Shown here piece by piece: positions 25,375 to 34,187 of a stretch of DNA of 58,179 nt (the first letter of the stretch is position 1; each line of letters begins with the position of its first letter). Position numbers and translations under genes: made by a program. Below the pieces are notes generated by a model, which ran no database searches, had not been told where the DNA came from, and saw only the letters and a program-made list of their open reading frames with translations. Source of the stretch: an uncultured Alphaproteobacteria bacterium (lineage in GTDB: Bacteria > Pseudomonadota > Alphaproteobacteria > RF32 > CAG-239); assembly GCA_934270475.1 (NCBI GenBank), contig CAKQPS010000008.1:1-58179 (forward strand), written 5' to 3'.

Positions 25375-26699
25375 AGGCGTCCGTAAATATAAAATACGGC
25401 AATACACAAAAACGTCAGGCTTTCCGACAGCGGCATTGCCAGCCATATTCCGGCTATTCCTAAAACTTCTGGCAATAAGTAAAAACAGGGAATTAAAAAG
25501 ACAAAACCGCGCAATATCGCAAAAAATGTTGCAGGTTTAATGCACTCCAAACTTTGAAAATAACCGATTACTGTCAGATTCAAAATAAAAAAACTGAAAC
25601 CGGTTGCAAAATACGGAAAACCAGCGATAGCCAATAAAGCAGCCGGATTATCCTTTTGCAAAAACAGTCCAACCATAAAATGCGGAAATACACTAAACAC
25701 CGCGGTAGTAACAAAACCAAAGCACAAAGCTGTTTTCATGGCTATTTTAACGGTTTCTTTCACGCGTTCTAAATTACATAGACCAAAATTGTAGCTGATA
25801 ATCGGCTGCGCAGACTGCGCGATAGCGTTACCCACCATAAAAACAAACGGAGCATAGTAGCAACAGACACCGAACGCCCCCACTCCGTTATCTCCCAAAT
25901 ATTGCATAAACACATGATTACCGACAAACATCAGCACCGCCATTGTCGCTTCCCCAAGCATAGCCGAAGAACCGATGCGACACTGCTTCAAAATACCTTT
26001 GGCAAATAGAGGAAAACCCCGTAAGTCTATTTTTATTGAATACAATCGTAAAGTTTTGGCTTTATACAGCAAATAGCCCAACACCAAAACACCACCGATA
26101 ACCGTAGCCAGCGTAGAAGCAAACGCGGCCCCCTTCAATCCCCAGCCAAACGGAAACATAAACAGCCAGTCTAAAAAAGTGTTGGTAACGGACTCAATAA
26201 TGGTAATCCACATGGCGAGTTTAGGTGCGCCGTTCAAACGTATCATAAACACTCCAACTAAGGTCCACATCAAAAATAAAAATGACGGTAAAATCCACAG
26301 AAGATATGTTTTGACATAGTCTAGCAAATATTCAGAAGAACCTAGTAAATAAGCAGTTTTAACGGGAAATATAAACATCAGCGCCGAAAGAAGGAGCGCA
26401 AAAATAGAAACGAATAAAAAAGATTGCGAAACATGAAGTCGCGCCAATTTTATTTTGCCTTTAGCCAAAGCTATTGAGGCAATAACCGAACTGCCGATAC
26501 CAAACATCAAACCAATACCGGTAAAAACCATAAACAATGGCGCGATGATGTTGATAGCGGCAATACCGTCGCTACCCACGCTGTGCCCAACAAACATACC
26601 ATCAATGGCGGTGATGGCGCACAAACTAATCATTCCCAGCAAAGTCGGAATAAAAATTTTTTGAAATAACGTTGAAATTTTTTCTGTTTCAAAGTTCAT
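25353..26699 (-). CDS. MATE family multidrug/metabolite efflux transporter
   Basis: A 448-residue inner membrane transporter with about 12 hydrophobic helices, of the MATE/polysaccharide-flippase superfamily, which exports cations or drugs against a proton or sodium gradient. The N-terminal half begins with an amphipathic segment and FIPTLLGMISLCAITAIDGMFVGH, typical of the MepA/DinF-like branch. The second half repeats the fold, with PIISYNFG at the usual MATE position. The substrate cannot be inferred. Its leader (26700-26850) contains several small hairpins. The gene ends inside the shared terminator. Confidence 0.92.
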   Translation of the reverse strand: MNFETEKISTLFQKIFIPTLLGMISLCAITAIDGMFVGHSVGSDGIAAINIIAPLFMVFTGIGLMFGIGSSVIASIALAKGKIKLARLHVSQSFLFVSIFALLLSALMFIFPVKTAYLLGSSEYLLDYVKTYLLWILPSFLFLMWTLVGVFMIRLNGAPKLAMWITIIESVTNTFLDWLFMFPFGWGLKGAAFASTLATVIGGVLVLGYLLYKAKTLRLYSIKIDLRGFPLFAKGILKQCRIGSSAMLGEATMAVLMFVGNHVFMQYLGDNGVGAFGVCCYYAPFVFMVGNAIAQSAQPIISYNFGLCNLERVKETVKIAMKTALCFGFVTTAVFSVFPHFMVGLFLQKDNPAALLAIAGFPYFATGFSFFILNLTVIGYFQSLECIKPATFFAILRGFVFLIPCFYLLPEVLGIAGIWLAMPLSESLTFLCIAVFYIYGRLKKQALS

Positions 26700-26972
26700 A
26701 AAATCACCATAGAATAAAGTAGCTTAAATATAAAAAAGGCCGGTATAATATTGGTTTTGCCCAGTCATCTTATCCGACTTTAGCCCTCCGATGAGGAATA
26801 TAAAACATAGTAGACTACATATAATTTAAATAATCATCTGTCAAGTAATAAAGCCTATTTGGCTGATTTAGTGCAAAAATATGACAAATATTGTCTATTT
26901 TTCCGATAATGCTTGCAACACCTAAGACTATCTGGTAAGATAAATAAAAAATATATAAAAGGATATTGTAAA

Positions 26973-27263
26973 ATGGCAGAGTTAAAAGATTTTATAGATG
27001 ACTGGAATATAGATATAAAAAACAAGTCAGCTATCCATAAAAGCGGGCTGAAAATTGCTTATGATGCAACAAATGAAGATGGTTCTTTGCGGCTTGCTTA
27101 TACCGGAATGATGAAGTGGCAAAAACTAGCCTATAGTGTTACTCACGACATAAAAAAAATAGATGAAATGAGAGAAACTCTATCTAAGCAATTTGTTGAA
27201 ATTTATAAACATAAAATGCAGACAAATGTAAATATTCCGCAAAAAAAATCTATAGAGCGATAA
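26973..27263 (+). CDS. Small hypothetical protein upstream of the ART-like protein
   Basis: A 96-residue soluble protein (from MAELKDFIDDWNID) with no recognised domain. The ATG at 26973 is preferred over 26913 because an AAAAGGATATTG leader precedes it. The sequence is predicted helical in the second half (KKIDEMRETLSKQFVEIYKHKM) and charged throughout. It lies 25 bases before the 1125-residue gene, so the two are probably co-transcribed. A role as chaperone, immunity or regulatory partner is only a guess from position and size. Confidence 0.6.
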   Translation: MAELKDFIDDWNIDIKNKSAIHKSGLKIAYDATNEDGSLRLAYTGMMKWQKLAYSVTHDIKKIDEMRETLSKQFVEIYKHKMQTNVNIPQKKSIER

Positions 27264-27288
27264 TTATTTTGCAATAAGGGCTAAGAAT

Positions 27289-30200
27289 ATGCTGACTAAA
27301 GATAAAATTGAACAAGAAGTTGCCAAATCCGAATATAGTGAACAGATTCGTAAATCACTTTCAAACTACTATGAAGGGTTGAATGAAAATGTGGCTGTGG
27401 CTATAGATTTTAGAAATGCTGACCGTGCTTTGACACCTGAAAATGTTCAATCAGTTGTTTCATTATTAAGAGAACAAGGTATCGACGCCGTTTCATTTAT
27501 TGATAAAGAAGCGGCTTCTCCTGATAAATATGTGATAACGGAATCCGGTGTTTTATGTCCTAATATGAAACCAGAAGATGCTTTGAAGGCAACGGTTTAT
27601 ATTGAGGATTTACTCTTAAAAAATGATTATCAATTACTTGGTCATGCCAACCCACAGACAGCAAAATCTTTGATTTACACCTCATCACGCGCTATAGGTG
27701 TGGACGCTGATGAAACTTTAAGCGCTACTGCTTCTAATAGTAAAGCTATAGATATAAAAGAGTCTCATCCCAATTTTGAAGAATTTAGTAAAATAGAAAC
27801 TAAACATGGCGGAGATTATAAATCATTTATTGATGAAATGGTTTCAGATGCATACTCTAAATCTGAAGCAGTTGATTTTAATGAAATGTCTACTAAAAAC
27901 GTCTATGAAGACGGCGGTAAATATTTATACCGCGGCGGTAGTTTAGGTAACAATCCATATGCAACCATTTCTGAATATAATTCAAGAAAAGTTGCACATT
28001 CATCTCCGGCCATAGAAATAAGCGGCTCATTTTCTGGTAAAGGCGGAACCAGCTCTACAAAAGGCGGTGCATTCTATCCACCTACTTCCGATAATATTCA
28101 ATATGGCTTTATTTATGAATTTGAAAGCATGGGTGATGAGCAAATTTATTATCACAATGTTGGTCTTGAAGAAGGTGATAAACCTAGAGTATTATCTGAT
28201 ACAAACAAAGATTGGAATGGTCATGATGGAGAAATTTATGAAACTCCGGTCACCCCGCATCATAATAAAGTTCATGCTATTTATTTACATGTTGGAAAGC
28301 TTGGAGAAAATAGGTTATATTCTATTCCGTTAGATGAAAACGGCAATATTGCCGATGAAAAGTGGCGTGATTTTTTTGCAATGCATGAACCTTCAGATGA
28401 TAAAGTTGTCGGTTATGTTGCCGATAGACAAGATAAAATAAAAAATTCACCTGATACTTCTTATGAATTTAAAACCGGCGAAAAGCTGCCACCAAAAAAC
28501 TATACTGATTTATCTGCTGTACCAACAGATGAGTTTTTGAAAGCCTTTGTTCATCGTGATGCATTAACAACAAACGGCGGTCAAATCACTTGTAAAGAAA
28601 GCTTGAGTTTAGATTTTTTTGGGGTTGAAAAAATTCCGGATTTATCAAATGTTACCATTAATGGAAAATTCAATGCGAATCAGATTCGTCATGTGAATAT
28701 GAATGATTTACCATTTGCTTCAAAAGGATACTTTCTAGTTAATGCTACAATTGAAAATTGCGATAAGGTTGATGCTCAAACATTTTGCCGTAAACTCGGA
28801 ATGGAATATAAAAACGGCGTGTGGGACATATCTAACACAAACATAAGTGGAAAATTTATAGGGTGTCCGCAAGATTTTGTAAACACTAAGATAAAAGATT
28901 TAAATTTTATAGATTTAACTGTTAATGATTTAAATGAAATTCCTGTAACTAAATATGGCGCCAATGAAATAAAAATTATAAATCAAGAATCAATCAAAGA
29001 AATGGACCCTGATTTATTTTTGCGCAAAATAAATGGTGATAATTTTGATAAATTTCCAGATGGCGTAACTTTAAATCCAGATTATAAAGTGAGTTTGAAT
29101 TTGGAACACACTAATATTGTTGAATTGCCGAAAGGATTAGAAAATTATCAAATTGAACGCATTATTTTTCCAGAAAATGAAACCGTAAAATCATTAGATA
29201 ACATACCAATAACTAAAGAAGGATGTTTTAATCTAAAGTATGCCGGAGATTTATCAAAAGAAACTACAGAATCTTTTTTATTAAAGACAAAAGGAAAAGA
29301 TTGGTGTGCAGAACATTTGTCAAAAGCTGCTGACGGACACCTGATTGTTAATGGCGAAATAGATTTTAATACACCTAATTATTCAAATAATAAAAGTTCT
29401 AATTTAGATATCTCATCTTTTCCGCATGATATTGATAAAGTTGAATTTAAAGGTCGTATAAAACCTATTGATCTTGAACAAAGTTTGCGACAACACTTAG
29501 AACTTACATCACAAAAAAATAATGAACGTATTTCTGTATATAATAGTAAAAAATTTAATTATGATTTGTCTGACTTTAAGGCAAAGGACATTAATGTAAG
29601 TCATGATTTTAAATCTATTAAATTACCAGAATGTGCTGAAAAACTCACATTTGCGGATATAGATAATTTAAAACTATCATCTGTAAATTTATCAAACAAA
29701 GTAAAAGACATAAATCTGATAAATGTTAAAAGTTCAGAAAATTTAGATTTGTCAAAACAAACTCATATCGGGTTATCCGACTGTAATCTTCAGAATGTTA
29801 GTTTTCCTGATAAATGTGCAAATATTCGCCTGTCAAACACAAATTTTAGTGAGGCAATCAAACTGCCTACACAAGCAAATAGGGTTGATTTGTCTAATGT
29901 AAAATTTGAAAATGGGTGCACAGTCTCTCTTTCTGATTGCGAAGTCGTAAATTTAAGCAACTGTAAATTTCCAGAAGGTAGCACCATTGATTTATCCGGC
30001 TGTAAAAAAGTATTATTGGATAATGTAGATTTAAGCAAAGTAGACATAAAACTACCAGAACAGGGAAAGATTTATATTGATGAAAATGTTAAATTTGCTC
30101 CTGAACGCACACTTGATTTTTCTAAATGTCAAGACGCCGTTGTGCACCCTAGCACAGAATGCTCAGAAATAAAATTACCAGCCAAAGGTGATGTTAATTT

Positions 30201-30666
30201 TGAATGTAGCGGCAAGCTTCATAAAAACGTAAAAGAAGTTACCTCAGAATATATCAGTAAGCATCGGCTTATGGTTCCGGAAGGAGTTAAAATTATTGAT
30301 GCTCCGATGGAAAACGGTAAAAAAGTTTCTTTAGATCTATTATCTAAATCTGGCCTATCCAAAAAGCAAATTGCTGATTTACGAAAAGAACGGCTTATAA
30401 AGCCTTTTAAAGATATATACAACAAACTTTTAGGAAAAAATAAAGAGTCGGATTTGGAAAAAACATTAAAACAACAGTCTGATGTAGGTAATGTGCAAGC
30501 GACAAAACATCAGCAAAACCATGTTACAGCTCAGCGAGTGGCGGAATTGCGCGGAATTAAACCAAAACCAGCTCAGAGCCCAAAGGAAACGTCTCAGACT
30601 GAAAAACAGCAAAAAACGGTTGAAAAAGGCGTATTGGTGGGTAAGTTTACGAATTTTTCTAGATAA
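27289..30666 (+). CDS. Large modular protein with ADP-ribosyltransferase-like motifs and a repeat-rich C-terminus
   Basis: A 1125-residue protein without signal peptide or membrane helix. Residues 205-340 resemble R-S-E class ADP-ribosyltransferases of the pertussis toxin S1 type: YLYRGGS (Arg215), a GTSSTKGGAF strand (Ser-Thr near 255-257), a YGFIYEFE strand like the S1 YIYEV strand, and DGEIYETPVTPHHNKV, in which Glu315 aligns with the catalytic Glu. From about residue 415 to 1010 there are irregular repeats built on short strands (LDLSKQTHIGLSDCNLQ, IDLSGCKKVLLDNV), suggesting a beta-solenoid or leucine-rich/pentapeptide-like scaffold. The C-terminal 100 residues are Lys/Gln-rich and disordered. 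This architecture fits a secreted effector or toxin acting on a host or competitor, which is inference. The composition is more AT-rich than its neighbours. Confidence 0.7.
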   Translation: MLTKDKIEQEVAKSEYSEQIRKSLSNYYEGLNENVAVAIDFRNADRALTPENVQSVVSLLREQGIDAVSFIDKEAASPDKYVITESGVLCPNMKPEDALKATVYIEDLLLKNDYQLLGHANPQTAKSLIYTSSRAIGVDADETLSATASNSKAIDIKESHPNFEEFSKIETKHGGDYKSFIDEMVSDAYSKSEAVDFNEMSTKNVYEDGGKYLYRGGSLGNNPYATISEYNSRKVAHSSPAIEISGSFSGKGGTSSTKGGAFYPPTSDNIQYGFIYEFESMGDEQIYYHNVGLEEGDKPRVLSDTNKDWNGHDGEIYETPVTPHHNKVHAIYLHVGKLGENRLYSIPLDENGNIADEKWRDFFAMHEPSDDKVVGYVADRQDKIKNSPDTSYEFKTGEKLPPKNYTDLSAVPTDEFLKAFVHRDALTTNGGQITCKESLSLDFFGVEKIPDLSNVTINGKFNANQIRHVNMNDLPFASKGYFLVNATIENCDKVDAQTFCRKLGMEYKNGVWDISNTNISGKFIGCPQDFVNTKIKDLNFIDLTVNDLNEIPVTKYGANEIKIINQESIKEMDPDLFLRKINGDNFDKFPDGVTLNPDYKVSLNLEHTNIVELPKGLENYQIERIIFPENETVKSLDNIPITKEGCFNLKYAGDLSKETTESFLLKTKGKDWCAEHLSKAADGHLIVNGEIDFNTPNYSNNKSSNLDISSFPHDIDKVEFKGRIKPIDLEQSLRQHLELTSQKNNERISVYNSKKFNYDLSDFKAKDINVSHDFKSIKLPECAEKLTFADIDNLKLSSVNLSNKVKDINLINVKSSENLDLSKQTHIGLSDCNLQNVSFPDKCANIRLSNTNFSEAIKLPTQANRVDLSNVKFENGCTVSLSDCEVVNLSNCKFPEGSTIDLSGCKKVLLDNVDLSKVDIKLPEQGKIYIDENVKFAPERTLDFSKCQDAVVHPSTECSEIKLPAKGDVNFECSGKLHKNVKEVTSEYISKHRLMVPEGVKIIDAPMENGKKVSLDLLSKSGLSKKQIADLRKERLIKPFKDIYNKLLGKNKESDLEKTLKQQSDVGNVQATKHQQNHVTAQRVAELRGIKPKPAQSPKETSQTEKQQKTVEKGVLVGKFTNFSR

Positions 30667-30674
30667 TAAATATT

Positions 30675-30700
30675 GGGCAGGTAAACTTCTGCCCGTTTTT
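30675..30700 (+). terminator. Terminator after the ART-like gene
   Basis: GGGCAG (30675-30680) pairs with CTGCCC (30689-30694), followed by GTTTTTATT, nine bases after the stop codon. Confidence 0.7.
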
Positions 30701-31403
30701 ATTGTTCAGTTTCAACTTCATGGTCATCAATAGAATAACCGGTGGCGCGGATGGTGCGGATGTAGTCGGCGCCAAATTCGTTGAGGGCTTTGCGCAAACG
30801 GCGGATATGCACATCTACCGTGCGGGTTTCAACGTATACGCTGTTGCCCCAAACCTCTTTTAACAAATCTTCGCGCGAAAAAACATGGCGCGGATTAGCA
30901 ATTAGCAGTTTCAAAATTCTAAATTCGGTCGGACCTAAACGCACATAATTTTCGCCGCGGAAAACTTTTTTTTCAATAGTATCCAAACGGATATCTTGAA
31001 AAGTATATTCTTTTTTGGTTAGCTGGTTAGTGGTGCTGACACGCCGCAAATTGGTTTTTATACGCGCCAAAAGCTCGGGTACGGAAAAAGGTTTGGTCAC
31101 ATAGTCATCTGCGCCGGCTGAAAGCCCGATTACCTTGTCTTCTTCCTGACTTTTGGCAGTAAGCATAATGATTGGGATATTTTTCAGCTCCGGATTGTTG
31201 CGAATAATTTTGCAAAGCTCCAAGCCGGACATTTCAGGCAGCATCCAATCCAGCAAAATCAGCGACGGCAGATATTTTTCAACCGCTGCCACAACGCGAT
31301 TGCCGTGCGCAATGGTGATTGTGTCATAGCCGTTTTTCTCTAAATTATATTTCAGCAGCAAAGCAATTGCCTGCTCGTCTTCCACAATCATAATCGTAGC
31401 CAT
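30699..31403 (-). CDS. PhoB-type response regulator (OmpR family)
   Basis: A 234-residue two-component response regulator. The start is the ATG at 31403, which follows GGGAGGAAAGTG, two bases after the rpe stop codon. The longer ORF start lies inside rpe. The receiver domain (1-120) has acidic pocket residues in IVEDEQ, the phosphoacceptor Asp in LLDWMLP, the Thr in MLTAKS and the Lys in TKPFS. The winged-helix domain (about 140-232) includes the recognition region RTVDVHIRRLRKAL and the RATGYSI wing. The RTVDVHIRRLR string is typical of PhoB, so phosphate or envelope control is plausible. No partner kinase lies in the window. Confidence 0.88.
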   Translation of the reverse strand: MATIMIVEDEQAIALLLKYNLEKNGYDTITIAHGNRVVAAVEKYLPSLILLDWMLPEMSGLELCKIIRNNPELKNIPIIMLTAKSQEEDKVIGLSAGADDYVTKPFSVPELLARIKTNLRRVSTTNQLTKKEYTFQDIRLDTIEKKVFRGENYVRLGPTEFRILKLLIANPRHVFSREDLLKEVWGNSVYVETRTVDVHIRRLRKALNEFGADYIRTIRATGYSIDDHEVETEQ

Positions 31404-31404
31404 A

Positions 31405-32055
31405 TCACTTTCCTCCCAAACTATGCAGCTGTCTGATGACTTCTGCCGGATTGTCACTTTTAAATACAGCGCTGCCGGCAACCAAAACTTCGGCGCCCTG
31501 CTCTATGCAAAGCTTTGCCGTTTCGGCATTTATACCGCCGTCAACTTCAATGGTTATGCCTTGTCCTGCTCTCATTTTTGCAACATCGGCAATTTTTTTC
31601 AGCATACCGGACATAAATTTCTGCCCGCCGAACCCCGGTTCTACCGTCATAATCAAAATATTGTCAAGTTCCGGCAGATACGGCTGCAACACTTGCGCCG
31701 GCGTGTTTGGCTTGAGCGATACTCCGGCTTTTAAGCCCGCGGCTTTGATTTGCGCCAATACCGCATGCAAATCGGAACACGCCTCATAATGCACGGTGAT
31801 TAAATCGGCGCCGCTGTGCAAAAACTGCGGCAAAAAATTGCTTGGCTCCTGCACCATTAAATGTGTGTCAAAAAACAATTTGCTAAGCGGACGCAGCTGT
31901 TTGACGACATCGGCGCCAAAGCTGAGGTTAGGCACAAAATGCCCGTCCATAATATCCAAATGCAGCCAATCGGCACCAGCGTTTTCAACCATGTGCACAT
32001 CTTTTTCTAAGTTTGCAAAATTTGCAGCTAACAGACTTGGCGCAACCAAAACCAT
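31405..32055 (-). CDS. rpe: Ribulose-phosphate 3-epimerase
   Basis: Rpe interconverts ribulose-5-phosphate and xylulose-5-phosphate in the pentose phosphate pathway. The 216-residue TIM barrel has the family motifs LLAANFANLEKD, WLHLDIMDGHFVPNLSFG (metal-binding His and Asp), FDTHLMVQEP, MTVEPGFGGQKF and IEVDGGINAETA, with all catalytic Asp and His residues present. It is the first gene of a two-gene unit with the response regulator, whose ATG lies two bases away. The link is positional only. Confidence 0.97.
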   Translation of the reverse strand: MVLVAPSLLAANFANLEKDVHMVENAGADWLHLDIMDGHFVPNLSFGADVVKQLRPLSKLFFDTHLMVQEPSNFLPQFLHSGADLITVHYEACSDLHAVLAQIKAAGLKAGVSLKPNTPAQVLQPYLPELDNILIMTVEPGFGGQKFMSGMLKKIADVAKMRAGQGITIEVDGGINAETAKLCIEQGAEVLVAGSAVFKSDNPAEVIRQLHSLGGK

Positions 32056-32175
32056 ATTTTTCTCCCTTATATTATATTATTAAGTCTAACTGCAAAATAT
32101 TAAATAGTCGTAAACGTTGATTTTGTATGTTCAATGATTATGTATGACTGTGTTAGTTATTTAAGGAGATGTAAA

Positions 32176-32655
32176 ATGGGTGAAATGGCTAAAAAAATTG
32201 TCAAAATGGATTTGGACGAATTGTTGAAGGTTTTGAATGAAGCATACGCCGAAGAATGGCTGGCTTACTATCAATATTGGCTTGGCGCCAAGCTGGCGTA
32301 TGGTCCGGAGCGACCGAGCGTAGTGGCGGAATTTGCAGAACACGCCGGCGAAGAGCTGAAACACGCCGATTGGCTGGCTAACCGCATCTTGCAGCTGGGC
32401 GGAACTCCGGCGCTTGCTCCCGAAGACTGGGGGCGTTTGGCGCACTGCAAATATATGCCGCCGAAAAAAGCCGATGTGCAATCGCTGGTTAAAGATAATT
32501 TGGCGGCTGAACGCTGTGCGATTGACCGCTATCAGCGCCTTTGCGATATGACCGAAGGCAAGGATTTTGAGACTTTCCGCATTTCTCGCAAAATTTTGAA
32601 AGAAGAGCTGGAACACGAACAGGAAATGGAAGATTTTATTGCCGATATGGCTTGA
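32176..32655 (+). CDS. Ferritin-like (Dps/bacterioferritin-type) protein
   Basis: A 159-residue four-helix bundle of the ferritin-like superfamily, likely storing iron or quenching peroxide in the cytoplasm. The ATG at 32176 (MGEMAKKIVK) follows TTAAGGAGATG; a longer reading from 32134 lacks support. The di-iron ligands are visible in helix order: EEWLAYYQYW, EHAGEELKHADW (E-x6-H), AAERCAIDRYQ and EELEHEQEMEDF. This two-metal pattern, with a short loop and no long C-terminal helix, fits the Dps-like (DPSL) branch better than classical ferritin. It ends at a strong bidirectional hairpin. Confidence 0.88.
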   Translation: MGEMAKKIVKMDLDELLKVLNEAYAEEWLAYYQYWLGAKLAYGPERPSVVAEFAEHAGEELKHADWLANRILQLGGTPALAPEDWGRLAHCKYMPPKKADVQSLVKDNLAAERCAIDRYQRLCDMTEGKDFETFRISRKILKEELEHEQEMEDFIADMA

Positions 32656-32692
32656 TTTTTTATTTTTGCTCAAAAAATCTATGTTTTTCTCA

Positions 32693-32737
32693 AAAAAAAT
32701 ATGCGCCTGTTCTTTGCAGCAAGCGCATATTTTTTAT
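32693..32737. terminator. Bidirectional terminator
   Basis: AAAAAAATATGCGC (32693-32706) pairs with GCGCATATTTTTTT (32723-32736), giving a long perfect stem with A and T runs at its ends. It lies between the convergent ferritin-like and CorC/HlyC-type genes. Confidence 0.85.
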
Positions 32738-32756
32738 TATTGCAAAGCGATGAGTC

Positions 32757-34067
32757 TCAGCGTTTTTGAATTTTCACACGGGTAATCCGCATATTGTCAA
32801 CCGACAGCACTTCATAGCGGCAGAATTCATCTTCTGCAACATCGCCGACCTTTGGTTCACGCCCGATAAGCGCAAAAACATAGCCGCCGATGGTGCTTTC
32901 TTCCGGCTCGTAATGCGGCAGTCCCATACAGTCAAAAGCATCTTCAACCAAATACAGTCCGTCAAATTCGCAAGACTTGTCATCAATTTTTTTGATTGGT
33001 TCAATGGTGGTGTCATCGTGTTCATCGCGGATATCGCCGACCAGCTCTTCCAAAATATCTTCCATAGAAATCATACCTGCAGTTCCGCCGTATTCATCAA
33101 CCACAATCGCCAAATGAATATGCTTGTGCATCATTTGATGCAAAATATCGGAAATGGAATGATTTTCCGGCACAAACAAGATGTTGCGCGTGATATGGTT
33201 CAAGAAATCATTAGCATCTTTATCTTCCGGATGTTCCAAAATATCGCGGATATGCACCATACCAATTATATGGTCTTTATCCTTATCGCACAGCGGAAAA
33301 CGAGTATGGTTATGCTTGCGCACAAAGTCCATAACTTCATTGTAGCTGGAATTTTTATAGATGCACTTAATATCCTGACGCGGAATCATAATTTCATGGG
33401 CGCAGGTTTCCGAAAAACAAATGGCGTTTTGGATTATTTCACCCTCGGTATCGTCAATAATTCCGTCTTTTTGCGAAGCGTCAATAATCAGCTTAATTTC
33501 CTCTTCGGAGTGAGCGTCTCCGCTTTCGTTGTTGGACTGAATGCCCATCATTTTCAAAATGCCGATGGTAACATGGTCAAACACCCAAATAAACGGCGAA
33601 AAAATATGGTTGAAAGTGTATAATGCCGGAGCAATAGCCAGAGCATAGCGCTCGGTGTCTTGAATAGCCAGCGACTTTGGAACCAGCTCGCCCAAAACAA
33701 CGTGAAACAGAGTGATAAGGCTGAATGCCACGCCAAAACTAAGCGAATGCAGCAATACCGGATTGTCGCTTAAAAATGTACCGAAAATAACTTCAAGCAA
33801 TTTAGAAACTGCTGGTTCGCCCAGCCAGCCCAAGCCCAGCGACGCCAAAGTAATTCCCAGCTGAATGGCGCTTAGATAAGTATTAAGATGTTCGTTGATT
33901 TTGAGACCTATTTTAGCACGCTTGCTACCGTTATGAGCCAGTTCTTCCAATTTTGTGCGGCGGATTTTTACAATAGAAAACTCAGAAACTACAAAGAACG
34001 CATTGAAAAAAACAAAAAGAAACACTAAAAACAGATTAAAAACATACACAAATATGGGACTACTCAT
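32757..34067 (-). CDS. CNNM/CorC/HlyC-family membrane protein with CBS domains
   Basis: A 436-residue member of the 'hemolysin' or CorC/CNNM family, implicated in magnesium or other ion transport. The domains are in order: the DUF21 membrane region with 3-4 helices (1-185; KIRRTKLEELAHNGSKRA and SAIQLGITLASLGLGWLGEP are signatures), two CBS domains (about 210-335, including EIMIPRQDI and AIVVDEYGGTAGMISMEDILEELVGDIRDE) and the C-terminal CorC_HlyC domain (350-436). Despite the older name there is no evidence for haemolysis. Confidence 0.93.
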   Translation of the reverse strand: MSSPIFVYVFNLFLVFLFVFFNAFFVVSEFSIVKIRRTKLEELAHNGSKRAKIGLKINEHLNTYLSAIQLGITLASLGLGWLGEPAVSKLLEVIFGTFLSDNPVLLHSLSFGVAFSLITLFHVVLGELVPKSLAIQDTERYALAIAPALYTFNHIFSPFIWVFDHVTIGILKMMGIQSNNESGDAHSEEEIKLIIDASQKDGIIDDTEGEIIQNAICFSETCAHEIMIPRQDIKCIYKNSSYNEVMDFVRKHNHTRFPLCDKDKDHIIGMVHIRDILEHPEDKDANDFLNHITRNILFVPENHSISDILHQMMHKHIHLAIVVDEYGGTAGMISMEDILEELVGDIRDEHDDTTIEPIKKIDDKSCEFDGLYLVEDAFDCMGLPHYEPEESTIGGYVFALIGREPKVGDVAEDEFCRYEVLSVDNMRITRVKIQKR

Positions 34068-34187
34068 AATTTATTTTTTAACTACCTCAAATTTATTAAA
34101 GATGTTTGTTACATTAACGGTAAAACAAGCTGTTGTCAATAAAGATGTTGAAAATTTTACATATATCCCAAAATATATATTTTTTGG

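Noticed and set aside
26740..26840. Guanidine, Mn2+ or TPP riboswitch before the MATE gene
   Set aside because: I compared the conserved cores of these classes from memory and none fits. Only generic small hairpins remain.
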